Assembly: GCF_009982895.1 (NCBI RefSeq) | Contig: NZ_WXZL01000026.1 | Coordinates: forward strand, 1 to 35,272 | Source: Deinococcus alpinitundrae | Lineage (GTDB): Bacteria > Deinococcota > Deinococci > Deinococcales > Deinococcaceae | Direction: 5' to 3' | DNA length: 35,272 nucleotides | In this document: piece by piece, positions 1-7,465 of the stretch | How the letters are laid out: each line of letters starts with the position of its first letter | How positions within the stretch are numbered: the stretch's first letter is position 1 | Program-made: the position numbers and the translations under genes | The notes under the pieces: model-generated | Seen by the model: only the letters and a program-made list of their open reading frames with translations | Databases searched by the model: none | Told to the model about the DNA's origin: nothing

Positions 1-170
1 CACGCCTGAAGGTCGGGTGGCAGCGCGTCCGATATGTGCGCCTCCCTGATCGCCTCCTGCACAGCTACCTCCCATCGTGAACTTCAGCCGAGATCAATAA
101 TCTGCTCGGACTGGCGACGGATGATCTCGAAAAGATCTTTCTCTGTCACCCTCGAGCCCATAGCTCCCAT
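1..170 (-). pseudogene. Possible fragment of a small gene downstream of proB
   Basis: Read on the minus strand from an ATG at 170 (or a GTG at 149), this stretch codes for 28 residues including TEKDLFEIIRRQSEQIIDLG, then meets a TGA at 84-86. The same frame stays open to the window edge and still looks protein-like (EVAVQEAIREAHISDALPP). The pattern fits a gene broken by one stop, or a short gene followed by non-coding DNA. The family is not recognised and the left end is cut off, so this is a weak call. The longer plus-strand frame across the same bases continues into proB antisense and was not accepted. Confidence 0.2.
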
Positions 171-183
171 CGGAACGGGAAGA

Positions 184-206
184 GTGTCCGGCTTCCAGCC
201 GGACAC
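184..206 (-). terminator. Hairpin downstream of proB
   Basis: A perfect 10-bp stem (GTGTCCGGCT, positions 184-193, with AGCCGGACAC, 197-206) closes a 3-nt loop 31 bp past the proB stop. On the minus strand it is followed by TCTTCCCGTTCC, only mildly T-rich, so termination is likely but not classical. Confidence 0.5.
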
Positions 207-237
207 CCAGGGAACCGCTAATCACAGACGGTTGCTT

Positions 238-1329
238 TTACAAGAGTACCAGATCGTCCCGGTGCACCACTTCCGGGCCGTCGCTGAAGCCCAGGGCCGC
301 CTCGATGGCGCCGCTTCGCAGGCCCGCCACGCGCCGCAACTCACCGGAGCGGTAGCGGGTCAGGCCGCGCGCGATCTCCTCGCCGCCGGGCGCGAGCAGG
401 CGCACGGTGTGGCCGCGCTCGAATTCGCCGACCACCGCGCGCACGCCGACGGCCAGCAAGCTGCTGCCGCGCTCGCGCAGCGCTCTGGCTGCGCCCTCGT
501 CGAGTTCGATTTGACCGCTGGCGATCTCGGCCAGAATCCAGCGTTTGCGGGCTTCGAGCCGTGAGCCGTGCTGCGCAAAGCGGGTGCCGATGGCCTCACC
601 CGCCACCGCCCGCAGCAGCGCGTTCTCGGCGTCGCCGGGAGCCACGATGACGGGTGTTCCGGCTCGGGTGGCGATCTCGGCAGCCTGAATCTTGGTGTGC
701 ATCCCGCCGGTGCCCCGGTGCGATCCGGCCCCGCCTGCCTTCTCCCAGATGCCCGCGTCGATGCGCTCGACCAGCGGAATCAGCACAGCTTCCGGATGGG
801 TACGCGGGTCGGCGGTATACAGGCCCGGCGCGTCGGTCAGAATCACCAGCAAATCGGCCTCGACCAGATTGGCGACGAAGGCCGACAGGGTGTCGTTGTC
901 ACCCACCTTGAGCTGCGAGGTTGCCACCGCGTCGTTCTCGTTGATGATCGGCAGAATGTGGCGCGTCAGGCAGCCGTCCAAGGTGGTGCGGGCGTTGAGG
1001 TAGCGGGTGCGGTCGCGGAAATCGCCCGCCGTGAGCAGTACCTGGGCCACCTTCACGCCGTAGATCTCGGCCAGTGAACCGTAGGTCTGCATCAAGACGC
1101 CCTGCCCGACGGCGGCCAGCAGTTGTTTCTCGGCCACGGTGCGGGTGCGCGGCGGAAACCCCAGCGCTTCCCAGCCCGCCAGCACCGCCGCCGAGGTGAC
1201 CAGAACGACCTGATGGCCCGCCCTCTGTAAGGCAGCCATCTGCCGCATCAGGTCCACCATGCGTGGGCGGTGCAGGCGGTCCGAGCCGCCGGTGAGCACC
1301 GAGGTGCCGAGCTTGAGAACGACGCGCAT
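238..1329 (-). CDS. proB: Glutamate 5-kinase
   Basis: Phosphorylates L-glutamate to gamma-glutamyl phosphate, the first and feedback-controlled step of proline synthesis, in the cytoplasm. The 363-residue product aligns along its whole length with ProB. The N-terminal amino-acid kinase domain has KLGTS near the start, INENDAVATS, VGDNDTLSAF, the substrate loop LTDAPGLYTADPR and GTGGMHTKIQAA. The C-terminal PUA domain has DEGAARALRERGSSLL and ends in VVHRDD. One departure is TSAAVLAG where the family usually has SGAxAAG, so a glycine near the phosphate-binding site is alanine. The ATG at 1329 is chosen over an upstream TTG because a TAGACT box lies 7 nt before it and KLGTS then sits at the usual distance. 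proA is not adjacent. The gene is divergent from the MarR operon. Confidence 0.95.
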   Translation of the reverse strand: MRVVLKLGTSVLTGGSDRLHRPRMVDLMRQMAALQRAGHQVVLVTSAAVLAGWEALGFPPRTRTVAEKQLLAAVGQGVLMQTYGSLAEIYGVKVAQVLLTAGDFRDRTRYLNARTTLDGCLTRHILPIINENDAVATSQLKVGDNDTLSAFVANLVEADLLVILTDAPGLYTADPRTHPEAVLIPLVERIDAGIWEKAGGAGSHRGTGGMHTKIQAAEIATRAGTPVIVAPGDAENALLRAVAGEAIGTRFAQHGSRLEARKRWILAEIASGQIELDEGAARALRERGSSLLAVGVRAVVGEFERGHTVRLLAPGGEEIARGLTRYRSGELRRVAGLRSGAIEAALGFSDGPEVVHRDDLVLL

Positions 1330-1336
1330 GGGCAAG

Positions 1337-1342
1337 AGTCTA
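1337..1342 (-). promoter_or_regulatory. -10 box of proB (leaderless type)
   Basis: On the minus strand TAGACT lies 7 nt before the proB ATG at 1329, with no Shine-Dalgarno between. The mRNA should begin at or very near the start codon. No convincing -35 was found. Confidence 0.5.
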
Positions 1343-1424
1343 AACGTCGGGGCCAGGCAAAGGACCAGGGAATGCTAGAGGCCCAGGCGATGCCAAGGAA
1401 AACTACAAAGTCTAACTTCGTAAA

Positions 1425-1439
1425 GACTAGACTCTAGTC
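1425..1439 (+). promoter_or_regulatory. Palindromic operator and -10 box of the marR operon
   Basis: GACTAGACTCTAGTC is a perfect 7-bp inverted repeat around a central C and ends exactly at the base before the MarR ATG. It contains TAGACT (1428-1433), a -10 box 6 nt before the start. A MarR dimer bound here would cover the -10 and the transcription start. A second, looser repeat AGTCT (1410-1414) / AGACT (1424-1428) lies just upstream. Autorepression is an inference from family habit and site position. Confidence 0.55.
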
Positions 1440-1904
1440 ATGACAGATCAAGCCGCTCCCCCCGTCTCCCTGCCCACGCTGGCCGCCGAACTGCGGGTGG
1501 TGGTCGGACGGCTGCGGCGGCGGCTGCGCCAGGAATCTCACCTCGGCGACTTCACGCCGTCTCAGGTGGCGGTGCTGACCCACCTGGAGCGCGGCTCAGC
1601 GCTGACCGTGACTGCCCTGGCCCGCGCCGAGGGCGTGCGCCCGCAGTCGATGGGGGCCACCGTCGCCAGTCTGGAAGCCCTCGGCTGCCTAAGCGGCCGC
1701 GCCGATCCTACCGATGGGCGGCAGACCCTCTGGACCCTCAGCGAGGCGTTCCAGACCCGGCTCGGCCTCAGCCGGGCACGGCGAGAAGACTGGCTGGCAC
1801 GGGCGCTTCAGACCCAGTTCACGCCCCAGGAACAAGCTGACCTCGCCCGCGCCGCCGGACTGCTGGGCCGCCTCGCCGATCTGGGCCCCACCCCGGCAGC
1901 ATGA
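1440..1904 (+). CDS. MarR family transcriptional regulator
   Basis: A 154-residue winged helix-turn-helix regulator of the MarR family, which act as dimers and usually repress neighbouring efflux or stress genes until a small ligand binds. The helix-turn-helix is at about residues 55-82 (LTVTALARAEGVRPQSMGAT, then the recognition helix region). The wing carries the family signature DPTDGRQT at 89-96. Length is typical. The ATG at 1440 follows a -10 box by 6 nt and has no Shine-Dalgarno, so a leaderless mRNA is likely. Its TGA overlaps the ATG of the MFS transporter (ATGA), so the two are translationally coupled and the exporter is the probable regulated target. The ligand cannot be told from sequence. 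Confidence 0.9.
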   Translation: MTDQAAPPVSLPTLAAELRVVVGRLRRRLRQESHLGDFTPSQVAVLTHLERGSALTVTALARAEGVRPQSMGATVASLEALGCLSGRADPTDGRQTLWTLSEAFQTRLGLSRARREDWLARALQTQFTPQEQADLARAAGLLGRLADLGPTPAA

Positions 1905-3160
1905 GCAGCACCTTCCGCTCGCTGCGGGTCTACAATTACCGCGTCTGGGCGGGTGGGGCCATCGTCTCCAACATCGGCACCTGGATGCAGCGCACGGCCC
2001 AGGACTGGCTGGTCCTGACCCAGCTCACCGATCACAACGCCACTGCGCTCGGCATCGTCACCGCCCTGCAATTCGGCCCGCAACTGCTCTTGCTGCCGCT
2101 CACTGGGCTGGCCGCCGACAGTTTGGACCGCCGCAAACTGCTGATCGCCACACAGGTGGGCCAGGGCATTCTGGCGCTGGGACTGGGCGTGCTGACGGTG
2201 CTGGGCCATGTGCAGTTGTGGCAGGTCTACGGCTTCGCGGCGCTGCTGGGCATTGTCACGGCCTTTGACGCCCCGGTGCGCCAGACGTTCGTGTCGAATC
2301 TGGTCAGCGAGGCCGACTTGCCCAACGCGGTGGGCCTCAACTCCACGTCCTTCAACGCCGCCCGGATGGTGGGGCCAGCCGTGGCGGGGGTGCTGATCGG
2401 CGCGGTGGGGACCGGCTGGGTGTTTCTGATCAATGCCGTCTCGTTCGTGGCCGTGATCGTCTCGCTGAACTTGCTGCGTGTCGGTGAGCTGCGCCGTGAA
2501 GACCAGTCGAGCCGCAAGCACGGCAGTCTGCTGGAAGGATTTACCTATGTTCGGCAGCGTCCTGACCTGAAAGCCATCTTGCTGATGCTGTTTTTTGTCG
2601 GCACCTTCGCCATCAACTTTCCGATTTTTATCTCCACCATGTCGGTCAGCGTGTTTCACGCCGGGGCGGGCGAGTACGGCCTGCTCAACTCGGTGATGGC
2701 GGTGGGCGCGGTGGCGGGCGCGCTGCTGGCGGCCCGGCGTGACACGGTGCCGTTCGGGGTGCTGATCGGCGGCGCGGCGGTGCTGGGCGTTGGCCTGGCG
2801 CTGGCCGCCGTGATGCCGGGCCTCTGGCTGTTCGGGCTGACGCTGGTCGTCGTGGGCATCTCGGCGCAGACGTTCATGAACTCGTCCAACACCATCATGC
2901 AGCTCAGCACCGAACCCGCCATGCGTGGGCGGGTCATGGCGCTGCGGCTGGCGGTGGCGCTGGGGGCCATGCCGATCGGCGCGCCGCTGCTGGGCTGGGT
3001 GGCCGACACCTTCGGGCCGCGCTGGTCGCTGGCTGTGGGGGCCGTGTCGGGGCTGGCCGCTTTGACCGTCGGCCTGCTCTACCTCGGCAAGTACCGGCAA
3101 CTGCAGGTCTGGGTTGACGGTGGGCGGCTGCACTGGCGGATGGGTGAGGTGGGCGGCTGA
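1901..3160 (+). CDS. MFS transporter, drug/metabolite exporter (EntS-like MFS_3 type)
   Basis: A 419-residue inner-membrane major facilitator protein that probably uses the proton gradient to export a small molecule. It opens with the SLRVYNYRVWAGGAIVSNIG / TWMQRTAQDWLVL block typical of the enterobactin-exporter-like branch. Motif A between the second and third membrane helices is present (GLAADSLDRRKLL, about residues 69-81), and ten or more hydrophobic helices can be counted. It overlaps the MarR gene by 4 bp, which supports a regulator-plus-exporter pair. The substrate is unknown; siderophore, drug or metabolite are all possible. No frameshift or truncation is visible. Confidence 0.9.
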   Translation: MSSTFRSLRVYNYRVWAGGAIVSNIGTWMQRTAQDWLVLTQLTDHNATALGIVTALQFGPQLLLLPLTGLAADSLDRRKLLIATQVGQGILALGLGVLTVLGHVQLWQVYGFAALLGIVTAFDAPVRQTFVSNLVSEADLPNAVGLNSTSFNAARMVGPAVAGVLIGAVGTGWVFLINAVSFVAVIVSLNLLRVGELRREDQSSRKHGSLLEGFTYVRQRPDLKAILLMLFFVGTFAINFPIFISTMSVSVFHAGAGEYGLLNSVMAVGAVAGALLAARRDTVPFGVLIGGAAVLGVGLALAAVMPGLWLFGLTLVVVGISAQTFMNSSNTIMQLSTEPAMRGRVMALRLAVALGAMPIGAPLLGWVADTFGPRWSLAVGAVSGLAALTVGLLYLGKYRQLQVWVDGGRLHWRMGEVGG

Positions 3161-3191
3161 TCTGGAGGTCCGGAATTTCCTGCTTGCCGCT

Positions 3192-3197
3192 TACACT
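3192..3197 (+). promoter_or_regulatory. -10 box of arsB (leaderless type)
   Basis: TACACT lies 6 nt before the chosen GTG start at 3204, after the MFS stop at 3160. It suggests that the pump can be transcribed separately from marR. The GGAGGT at 3164-3169 is too far from this GTG to serve it. Confidence 0.4.
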
Positions 3198-3203
3198 GAC
3201 CCG

Positions 3204-4487
3204 GTGACCCTGCTCGCCGCCCTCGCCGTGTTCGCCCTCACTCTGTTTCTGGTGATCGTCCGCCCGTTCAAGCTCAACATCGCGCTGGGGGCCGGACTGG
3301 GCGCGGCGGCGGCGCTGCTGCTGGGGCTGGTGCGTGGGCATGACGTGTGGGTGGTGTGGCAGGCCACCTGGAACGCCACATTTACCTTGATCGCCCTGAT
3401 TATTCTCAGTCTGCTGCTGAGTGAGGCGGGCCTCTTCCGTTTTGTGGCGCTGCATCTGGCGCGGTGGGCAGGGGGCCGGACGGGTCGGCTGTTCGTGTTG
3501 CTGATCCTGTTTGGGGCGGTGCTGGCGGCGCTGCTGGCCAATGACGGCGCGGTGCTGATTCTGACGCCAATTGCGCTGGAACTGTGCGAGCTGCTCAATC
3601 TGGAGCGTCCCGCCGGGCTGGTCCTGCTGTTTGCCACCGGCTTTATCGTGGACGCGGCGAGCCTGCCGCTGATCACCTCCAACCTCACCAACATCATCAG
3701 CGCCGATCAATTCGACCTGAAGTTCGCCGACTACGCCGCCGTGATGGGGCCGGTCGATCTGGCGGCAGTCCTGGTAGGCCTGGCGGCGTTGTGGTGGCGC
3801 TTTCGCAGGGCGCTGCCCGCCCGCTATGCGGTGGAGGACTTGCCTGCTCCCGAGTCGGCCCTCAACGACGTGCTGGTGTGCGGGGTGGGCGCGGGGCTGC
3901 TGGCTGCGCTGCTGCTCAGCTTTTTCCTCGCGCCACGCTGGGGGATTCCTGAAAGTCTGCCCGCCCTGATTGCGGCGGCGGCGCTGCTCCTCACCGCCTG
4001 GTTGCGGCGGCGTCCGGCGGGAGCGGTACTGCGGGAAGCCCCCTGGTTGGTGGTGATTTTTTCGCTGGGAATGTATCTGGTGGTCTACGGCCTGAAGAAT
4101 GCCGGAGTGACCAGCGCGGCGGGCAGCATGTTCGCGGCGCTCTGGGGCCAAGGCGCTTGGGCGCTGGCTTACGGCCTCGGCGGGTTGATGGCGCTGGCGT
4201 CGGCCCTGGCCAACAACCTTCCGGCCCTGCTGATCGGAGCGCTGGGCATCGAGCAGGCCCGGCTCCCACCGTCTGCCGAGGCGCTGGCGGTCTACGCCAA
4301 CATCGTGGCCGTCAATGTCGGCTCCAAGCTGACGCCGCTGGGCAGCCTGGCGACGCTGCTGTGGCTGAGCCTGCTCTCGGCGCGCAAATGGCAGGTGACC
4401 TGGAGCGAGTATGTGCGCCTGGCCTGGGCCGTGACCCTACCGACCTTGCTGCTGGCGCTGTGCGTGTTGGTGCTGCTGCGGCCCTGA
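3204..4487 (+). CDS. arsB: ArsB-type arsenite efflux pump
   Basis: An integral membrane carrier that expels arsenite or antimonite, using the membrane potential alone or with an ArsA ATPase. From the GTG at 3204 it is 427 residues, almost the length of E. coli ArsB. It shares the diagnostic blocks: WNATFTLIALIILSLLLSEA, LLANDGAVLILTPIALEL, ASLPLITSNLTNIISADQFD, APWLVVIFSLGMYLVVYGLK and SKLTPLGSLATLLW. An upstream in-frame ATG (3114) would lie inside the MFS gene and add a poorly conserved tail, so the GTG is preferred. No arsR, arsC, arsA or arsD is visible in this window, so the pump is separated from the usual arsenic genes. Closely related carriers of the same superfamily are the alternative. 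Confidence 0.85.
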   Translation: MTLLAALAVFALTLFLVIVRPFKLNIALGAGLGAAAALLLGLVRGHDVWVVWQATWNATFTLIALIILSLLLSEAGLFRFVALHLARWAGGRTGRLFVLLILFGAVLAALLANDGAVLILTPIALELCELLNLERPAGLVLLFATGFIVDAASLPLITSNLTNIISADQFDLKFADYAAVMGPVDLAAVLVGLAALWWRFRRALPARYAVEDLPAPESALNDVLVCGVGAGLLAALLLSFFLAPRWGIPESLPALIAAAALLLTAWLRRRPAGAVLREAPWLVVIFSLGMYLVVYGLKNAGVTSAAGSMFAALWGQGAWALAYGLGGLMALASALANNLPALLIGALGIEQARLPPSAEALAVYANIVAVNVGSKLTPLGSLATLLWLSLLSARKWQVTWSEYVRLAWAVTLPTLLLALCVLVLLRP

Positions 4488-4526
4488 CGGATCCGTGGGC
4501 CAGTTTCCAGCAAAGTGATGCCCCAG

Positions 4527-5510
4527 TTATTTTTCCTCTTGCAGCCAGCGGGCCGCGTCGAGCGCGTGATAGGTCATGATCGCGTCGGCCCCGGCGCGGC
4601 GAAAGGCGACCAGGGTTTCGAGCACCGTGCGCTTCTCGTCGAGCATCCCGGCGAGTGCCGCCGCCTTGAGCATCGCGTACTCGCCGCTGACGTTGTAGGC
4701 CACCATCGGCAACTCGAACGCGTCCTTGACCACCCGTATCACGTCGAGGTAGGCCAGGGCGGGCTTGACCATCAGGTAATCGGCTCCTTCGGCCACGTCG
4801 AGCCGCGCCTCACGTAGCGCTTCGCGGTAGCCGCCCGCCGGGTCCATCTGGTAGCTGGCGCGGTCGCCCACGCTGGGCGTGCTGCCCGCCGCCTCGCGGA
4901 AGGGGCCGTAGTACCCGCTGGCGTACTTGACGGCGTAGGCCATCACCGGCACATGCCCAAACCCGGCGTCGTCGAGCGCGGCGCGAATTGCCCCCACCTG
5001 CCCGTCCATCATGGCGCTGGGCGCGACGATATCGGCTCCGGCGCGGGCCTGCGACACGGCGGTCTGGGCCAGCAGCGGCAGCGCGGCGTCGTTGTCCACC
5101 GTCCAGCCGCCCGTGCCGTCGGCAATCAGCGGCCCGCAGTGCCCGTGATTGGTGTACTCGCACAAGCAGGTATCGGCGATCACCGTGAATGTGGGAAACC
5201 TGGCTTTAATTTCTGTAATGGCTTTTTGCACAATGCCGTCCCCGGCGTAGGCCTGTGAGCCGTCCGGATCCTTGTGGTCGGGGATGCCGAACAGAATGAC
5301 GCTGCCGATGCCAAGCGCCTGCGCTTCCTGCACCTTGGCCAGCACGCCCGGCAGGTCGTGGCGCAGCACGCCCGGCATGGTGCCGATGACCTGATCGCCC
5401 ACGCCCTCGTGGACGAACAACGGCAAGATGAGCTGTTCGGCGGACAACCGGATTTCGCGGGTCAGGGCGCGCAGGGCGGGGGTGCGGCGCAGGCGGCGGG
5501 GACGTTGCAT
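4527..5510 (-). CDS. hemB: Delta-aminolevulinic acid dehydratase (porphobilinogen synthase)
   Basis: Condenses two 5-aminolevulinate molecules to porphobilinogen, the second committed step towards haem and other tetrapyrroles, in the cytoplasm. From the ATG at 5510 it is 327 residues. The zinc-site cysteines are present in DTCLCEYTNHGHCG (C115, C117, C125), which marks the zinc-dependent type. Both active-site lysines are there: K195 in AVKYASGYYGPFREA and the Schiff-base K249 in YLMVKPA. An in-frame ATG at 5588 would add 26 residues with no family counterpart. The ATG at 5510 is preceded by TAGCCT at 7 nt, which fits the leaderless pattern. The gene converges on arsB (39 bp apart, no clear terminator) and is divergent from the kinase gene. 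Confidence 0.93.
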   Translation of the reverse strand: MQRPRRLRRTPALRALTREIRLSAEQLILPLFVHEGVGDQVIGTMPGVLRHDLPGVLAKVQEAQALGIGSVILFGIPDHKDPDGSQAYAGDGIVQKAITEIKARFPTFTVIADTCLCEYTNHGHCGPLIADGTGGWTVDNDAALPLLAQTAVSQARAGADIVAPSAMMDGQVGAIRAALDDAGFGHVPVMAYAVKYASGYYGPFREAAGSTPSVGDRASYQMDPAGGYREALREARLDVAEGADYLMVKPALAYLDVIRVVKDAFELPMVAYNVSGEYAMLKAAALAGMLDEKRTVLETLVAFRRAGADAIMTYHALDAARWLQEEK

Positions 5511-5517
5511 GGCGTCA

Positions 5518-5523
5518 AGGCTA
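5518..5523 (-). promoter_or_regulatory. Candidate -10 box of hemB
   Basis: On the minus strand TAGCCT ends 7 nt before the ATG at 5510. It is a weaker match than the other boxes in the window. Its value is mainly that it supports the shorter hemB start. Confidence 0.3.
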
Positions 5524-5637
5524 GCGCGGTGCTCGGCCCGGGGCGTGACGCGGCCCACCTTGCCACCGAAATTTGTCTTGTCCCACATTCTGATCGAGGA
5601 AGGTGATGAAGTGACAGGTCTGTGAAGCTTTCGTCTT

Positions 5638-5643
5638 TATACT
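5638..5643 (+). promoter_or_regulatory. -10 box of the kinase-holA pair (leaderless type)
   Basis: TATACT, a near-perfect -10, lies 7 nt before the kinase ATG at 5651 with no Shine-Dalgarno. GTGACA at 5611-5616 resembles a -35, but the 21-nt spacing is too long. Confidence 0.5.
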
Positions 5644-5650
5644 CTGACAG

Positions 5651-6484
5651 ATGACCAGTTCACCCATCCGGCCACCCAGCGCCCGGCCCATCACGCTCTC
5701 CGACTGCGCCCTGCTCTCGGCGCGCGGCGGCGTGCGCCTGGAGCGTGGGCGCTGGCGAGGCCAGGACGTGTTCGTCAAAGTGCTGGTCAGCGGCGACGCC
5801 GAATTCCGGTTGCGCTTTCACCACGAGGGCCGGGTGGTGCGCCGCTTGTCGCATCCGTCCCTCGTGCCGCTGCTGACCCATACCCAGGAGCAACTGGTCT
5901 TTCCCTTCGTGCAGGGGTGCAGCCTGCGTGAACTGCTCGACACCCGCCGCCTGAGTGCTGCCGAGGCGGTCAGCGTGACACTGGGTGTGCTGGCAGCCGC
6001 CTGCGCCTTTCACGGCCAGGGCGTGACCCACCACGACCTCAAGCCGGAAAACGTGATGCTGCTCGGCGGCCAAGCCCGCGCCGAGAGCGTACGCGTGACT
6101 GATTTCGGCATGGCCTATGACCGCAGCCTGCCGGACGATCTGCACGCCGGAACCCGCATGGGCACGCCGCAGTTCATGGCCCCGGAGCAGTTCAGGGGCG
6201 TGCGCGGCGATACCCGCAGCGACCTCTACGCGGTGGGCAGTTTGCTGTTCGATTGTCTGGCCGGAGAGCCGCCGCACCCGGACGCGCTCGGCTGGCTGGT
6301 GGGGTTGCCCAGCGCCCGCCTGCCGCTGCCCGGCCCGGCGGCGCTGCACCCGCTGCTGGACAGCGCCTTGCAGCGCGACCCGGCGGCCCGTCCCCAGAGC
6401 GCCGGGCAGATGGCCAGCCAGTTGCGTGCCGCCTGGCAGTGTGCCCGCGCGAGTGAGCGAGCGGTCCGCAATACCCAAGCATGA
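5651..6484 (+). CDS. Soluble Hanks-type Ser/Thr protein kinase
   Basis: A 277-residue protein that is essentially one eukaryotic-like kinase domain, without a membrane segment or sensor domain. Catalytic features are present: the ATP-binding lysine in FVKVL (K43), a helix-C glutamate (E59), HHDLKPEN with catalytic D129, K131 and N134, DFG at 151-153, and MAPEQ at 176-180. The glycine-rich loop is degenerate (SARGGVRLERGRW in place of GxGxxG). The second residue of the HRD motif is His, not Arg, so activation-loop control may differ from RD kinases. The TGA overlaps the ATG of holA, so kinase and replication subunit are co-translated. The substrate is unknown. Confidence 0.88.
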   Translation: MTSSPIRPPSARPITLSDCALLSARGGVRLERGRWRGQDVFVKVLVSGDAEFRLRFHHEGRVVRRLSHPSLVPLLTHTQEQLVFPFVQGCSLRELLDTRRLSAAEAVSVTLGVLAAACAFHGQGVTHHDLKPENVMLLGGQARAESVRVTDFGMAYDRSLPDDLHAGTRMGTPQFMAPEQFRGVRGDTRSDLYAVGSLLFDCLAGEPPHPDALGWLVGLPSARLPLPGPAALHPLLDSALQRDPAARPQSAGQMASQLRAAWQCARASERAVRNTQA

Positions 6485-7377
6485 TTCTGGCGTTTTCCGG
6501 TAACCGGTTTCTGGTCGAGGAGGCTGCCCGTGAAGTGTTGGCCGGGCGCGGTCTGCACCTGCGCGACCTGCCACGTGTCGGCGGCGACGACGTGACGCCG
6601 CAGACGCTCGCCACGCTGCTGGCCCCCAGTCTCTTCGGCGAGTCTGCGGTGCTGGTCGATCTGGAAGGGGTGCGGCCCGACAAGGCGCTGCTCTCGGCCC
6701 TGGCCACGCCCGGCGCGCTGGTGGTGGTGCTCGATCCGCTGGGCGCGGCGACCCGGGTCAAGCACTACGAGCAGCACGGAGAACACCGGGCGGTGCCTGC
6801 ACCCGCCAAACCCGGCGAGGTGGCGGCCTGGGCCTCGGCGCGCGCCAAACAGATGAAGCTCAAGTTGGAGCGCGAGGCTGCCACGTATCTGGCCGAGGTG
6901 TTCGGGGCCGACCTGGCGGGCCTCAGCGCCGAACTCAACAAACTGGTGTTCGTGGACGAACCGCTGGGGCGAGAGACGCTGCGGCGGGTGGTGGGCCGCG
7001 AGCCGCCGGGCGATTCGTTCGCCATGCTCGGCGCGGCCACAGCGGGCCGCACCGCCGAGGCGCTCAAGCAGCTCCGGCAGCTTCTCGCCAGTGGGGAAGA
7101 TCCCTTCAAGCTGATGGGTGCGGTGATCTGGCAATACAGCCTGGTGGCCCGCAGCGTGGCCCTGCTGCAAGGCGGGCGCGTCTCCGAGACCGAGGCGGCC
7201 CAGCGCCTGGGCGTCAAGCCCTACCCGGCCAAGAAAGCCCTGGAAGTGGCCCGCCAGCTCAGCGAGCGCCAGATCCGGGCACACCTGAATCACATCCTGA
7301 GCGCCGATCTGGCGATGAAGCGTGGCCTGGACGTTCCCGCCGCCCTGGAGCGATTGCTGGTGCAGCTCAGCTTCTAG
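6481..7377 (+). CDS. holA: DNA polymerase III subunit delta
   Basis: The delta subunit is the wrench of the clamp loader: it binds and opens the sliding clamp so it can be placed on primed DNA. The 298-residue product has the family order. An N-terminal AAA+-like fold has AFSGNRFLVEEAAREVL at the start, where HolA keeps a degenerate nucleotide-site region. A middle region includes AEVFGADLAGLSAELNKLVF. A helical C-terminal collar domain contains DPFKLMGAVIWQYSLVARSV and ends with the alpha-helical block LSADLAMKRGLDVPAALERL (with one residue before it being S). Length is slightly short of the E. coli protein (about 340). The start ATG overlaps the kinase stop (ATGA), and no separate promoter is evident. 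Confidence 0.9.
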   Translation: MILAFSGNRFLVEEAAREVLAGRGLHLRDLPRVGGDDVTPQTLATLLAPSLFGESAVLVDLEGVRPDKALLSALATPGALVVVLDPLGAATRVKHYEQHGEHRAVPAPAKPGEVAAWASARAKQMKLKLEREAATYLAEVFGADLAGLSAELNKLVFVDEPLGRETLRRVVGREPPGDSFAMLGAATAGRTAEALKQLRQLLASGEDPFKLMGAVIWQYSLVARSVALLQGGRVSETEAAQRLGVKPYPAKKALEVARQLSERQIRAHLNHILSADLAMKRGLDVPAALERLLVQLSF

Positions 7378-7453
7378 GGTTAATGGCGTGCTTTCCTCTC
7401 CGATCTGAACTCTTCTGAAGGCGGGCCGCATCAAACCCGCGCTGCCCCAGCGC

Positions 7454-7459
7454 TAGCGT
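7454..7459 (+). promoter_or_regulatory. Candidate -10 box of the MKP-tail gene
   Basis: TAGCGT lies 6 nt before the ATG at 7466, in the 88-bp gap after holA. There is no Shine-Dalgarno and no good -35. Confidence 0.35.
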
Positions 7460-7465
7460 GGCCGT

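Noticed and set aside
2934..4151. A 405-residue minus-strand open frame over the MFS and arsB genes
   Set aside because: It is Gln/Arg/Pro-rich and crosses two well-supported plus-strand genes.
4488..4526. A terminator between convergent arsB and hemB
   Set aside because: No inverted repeat of useful length is visible in the 39-bp gap.
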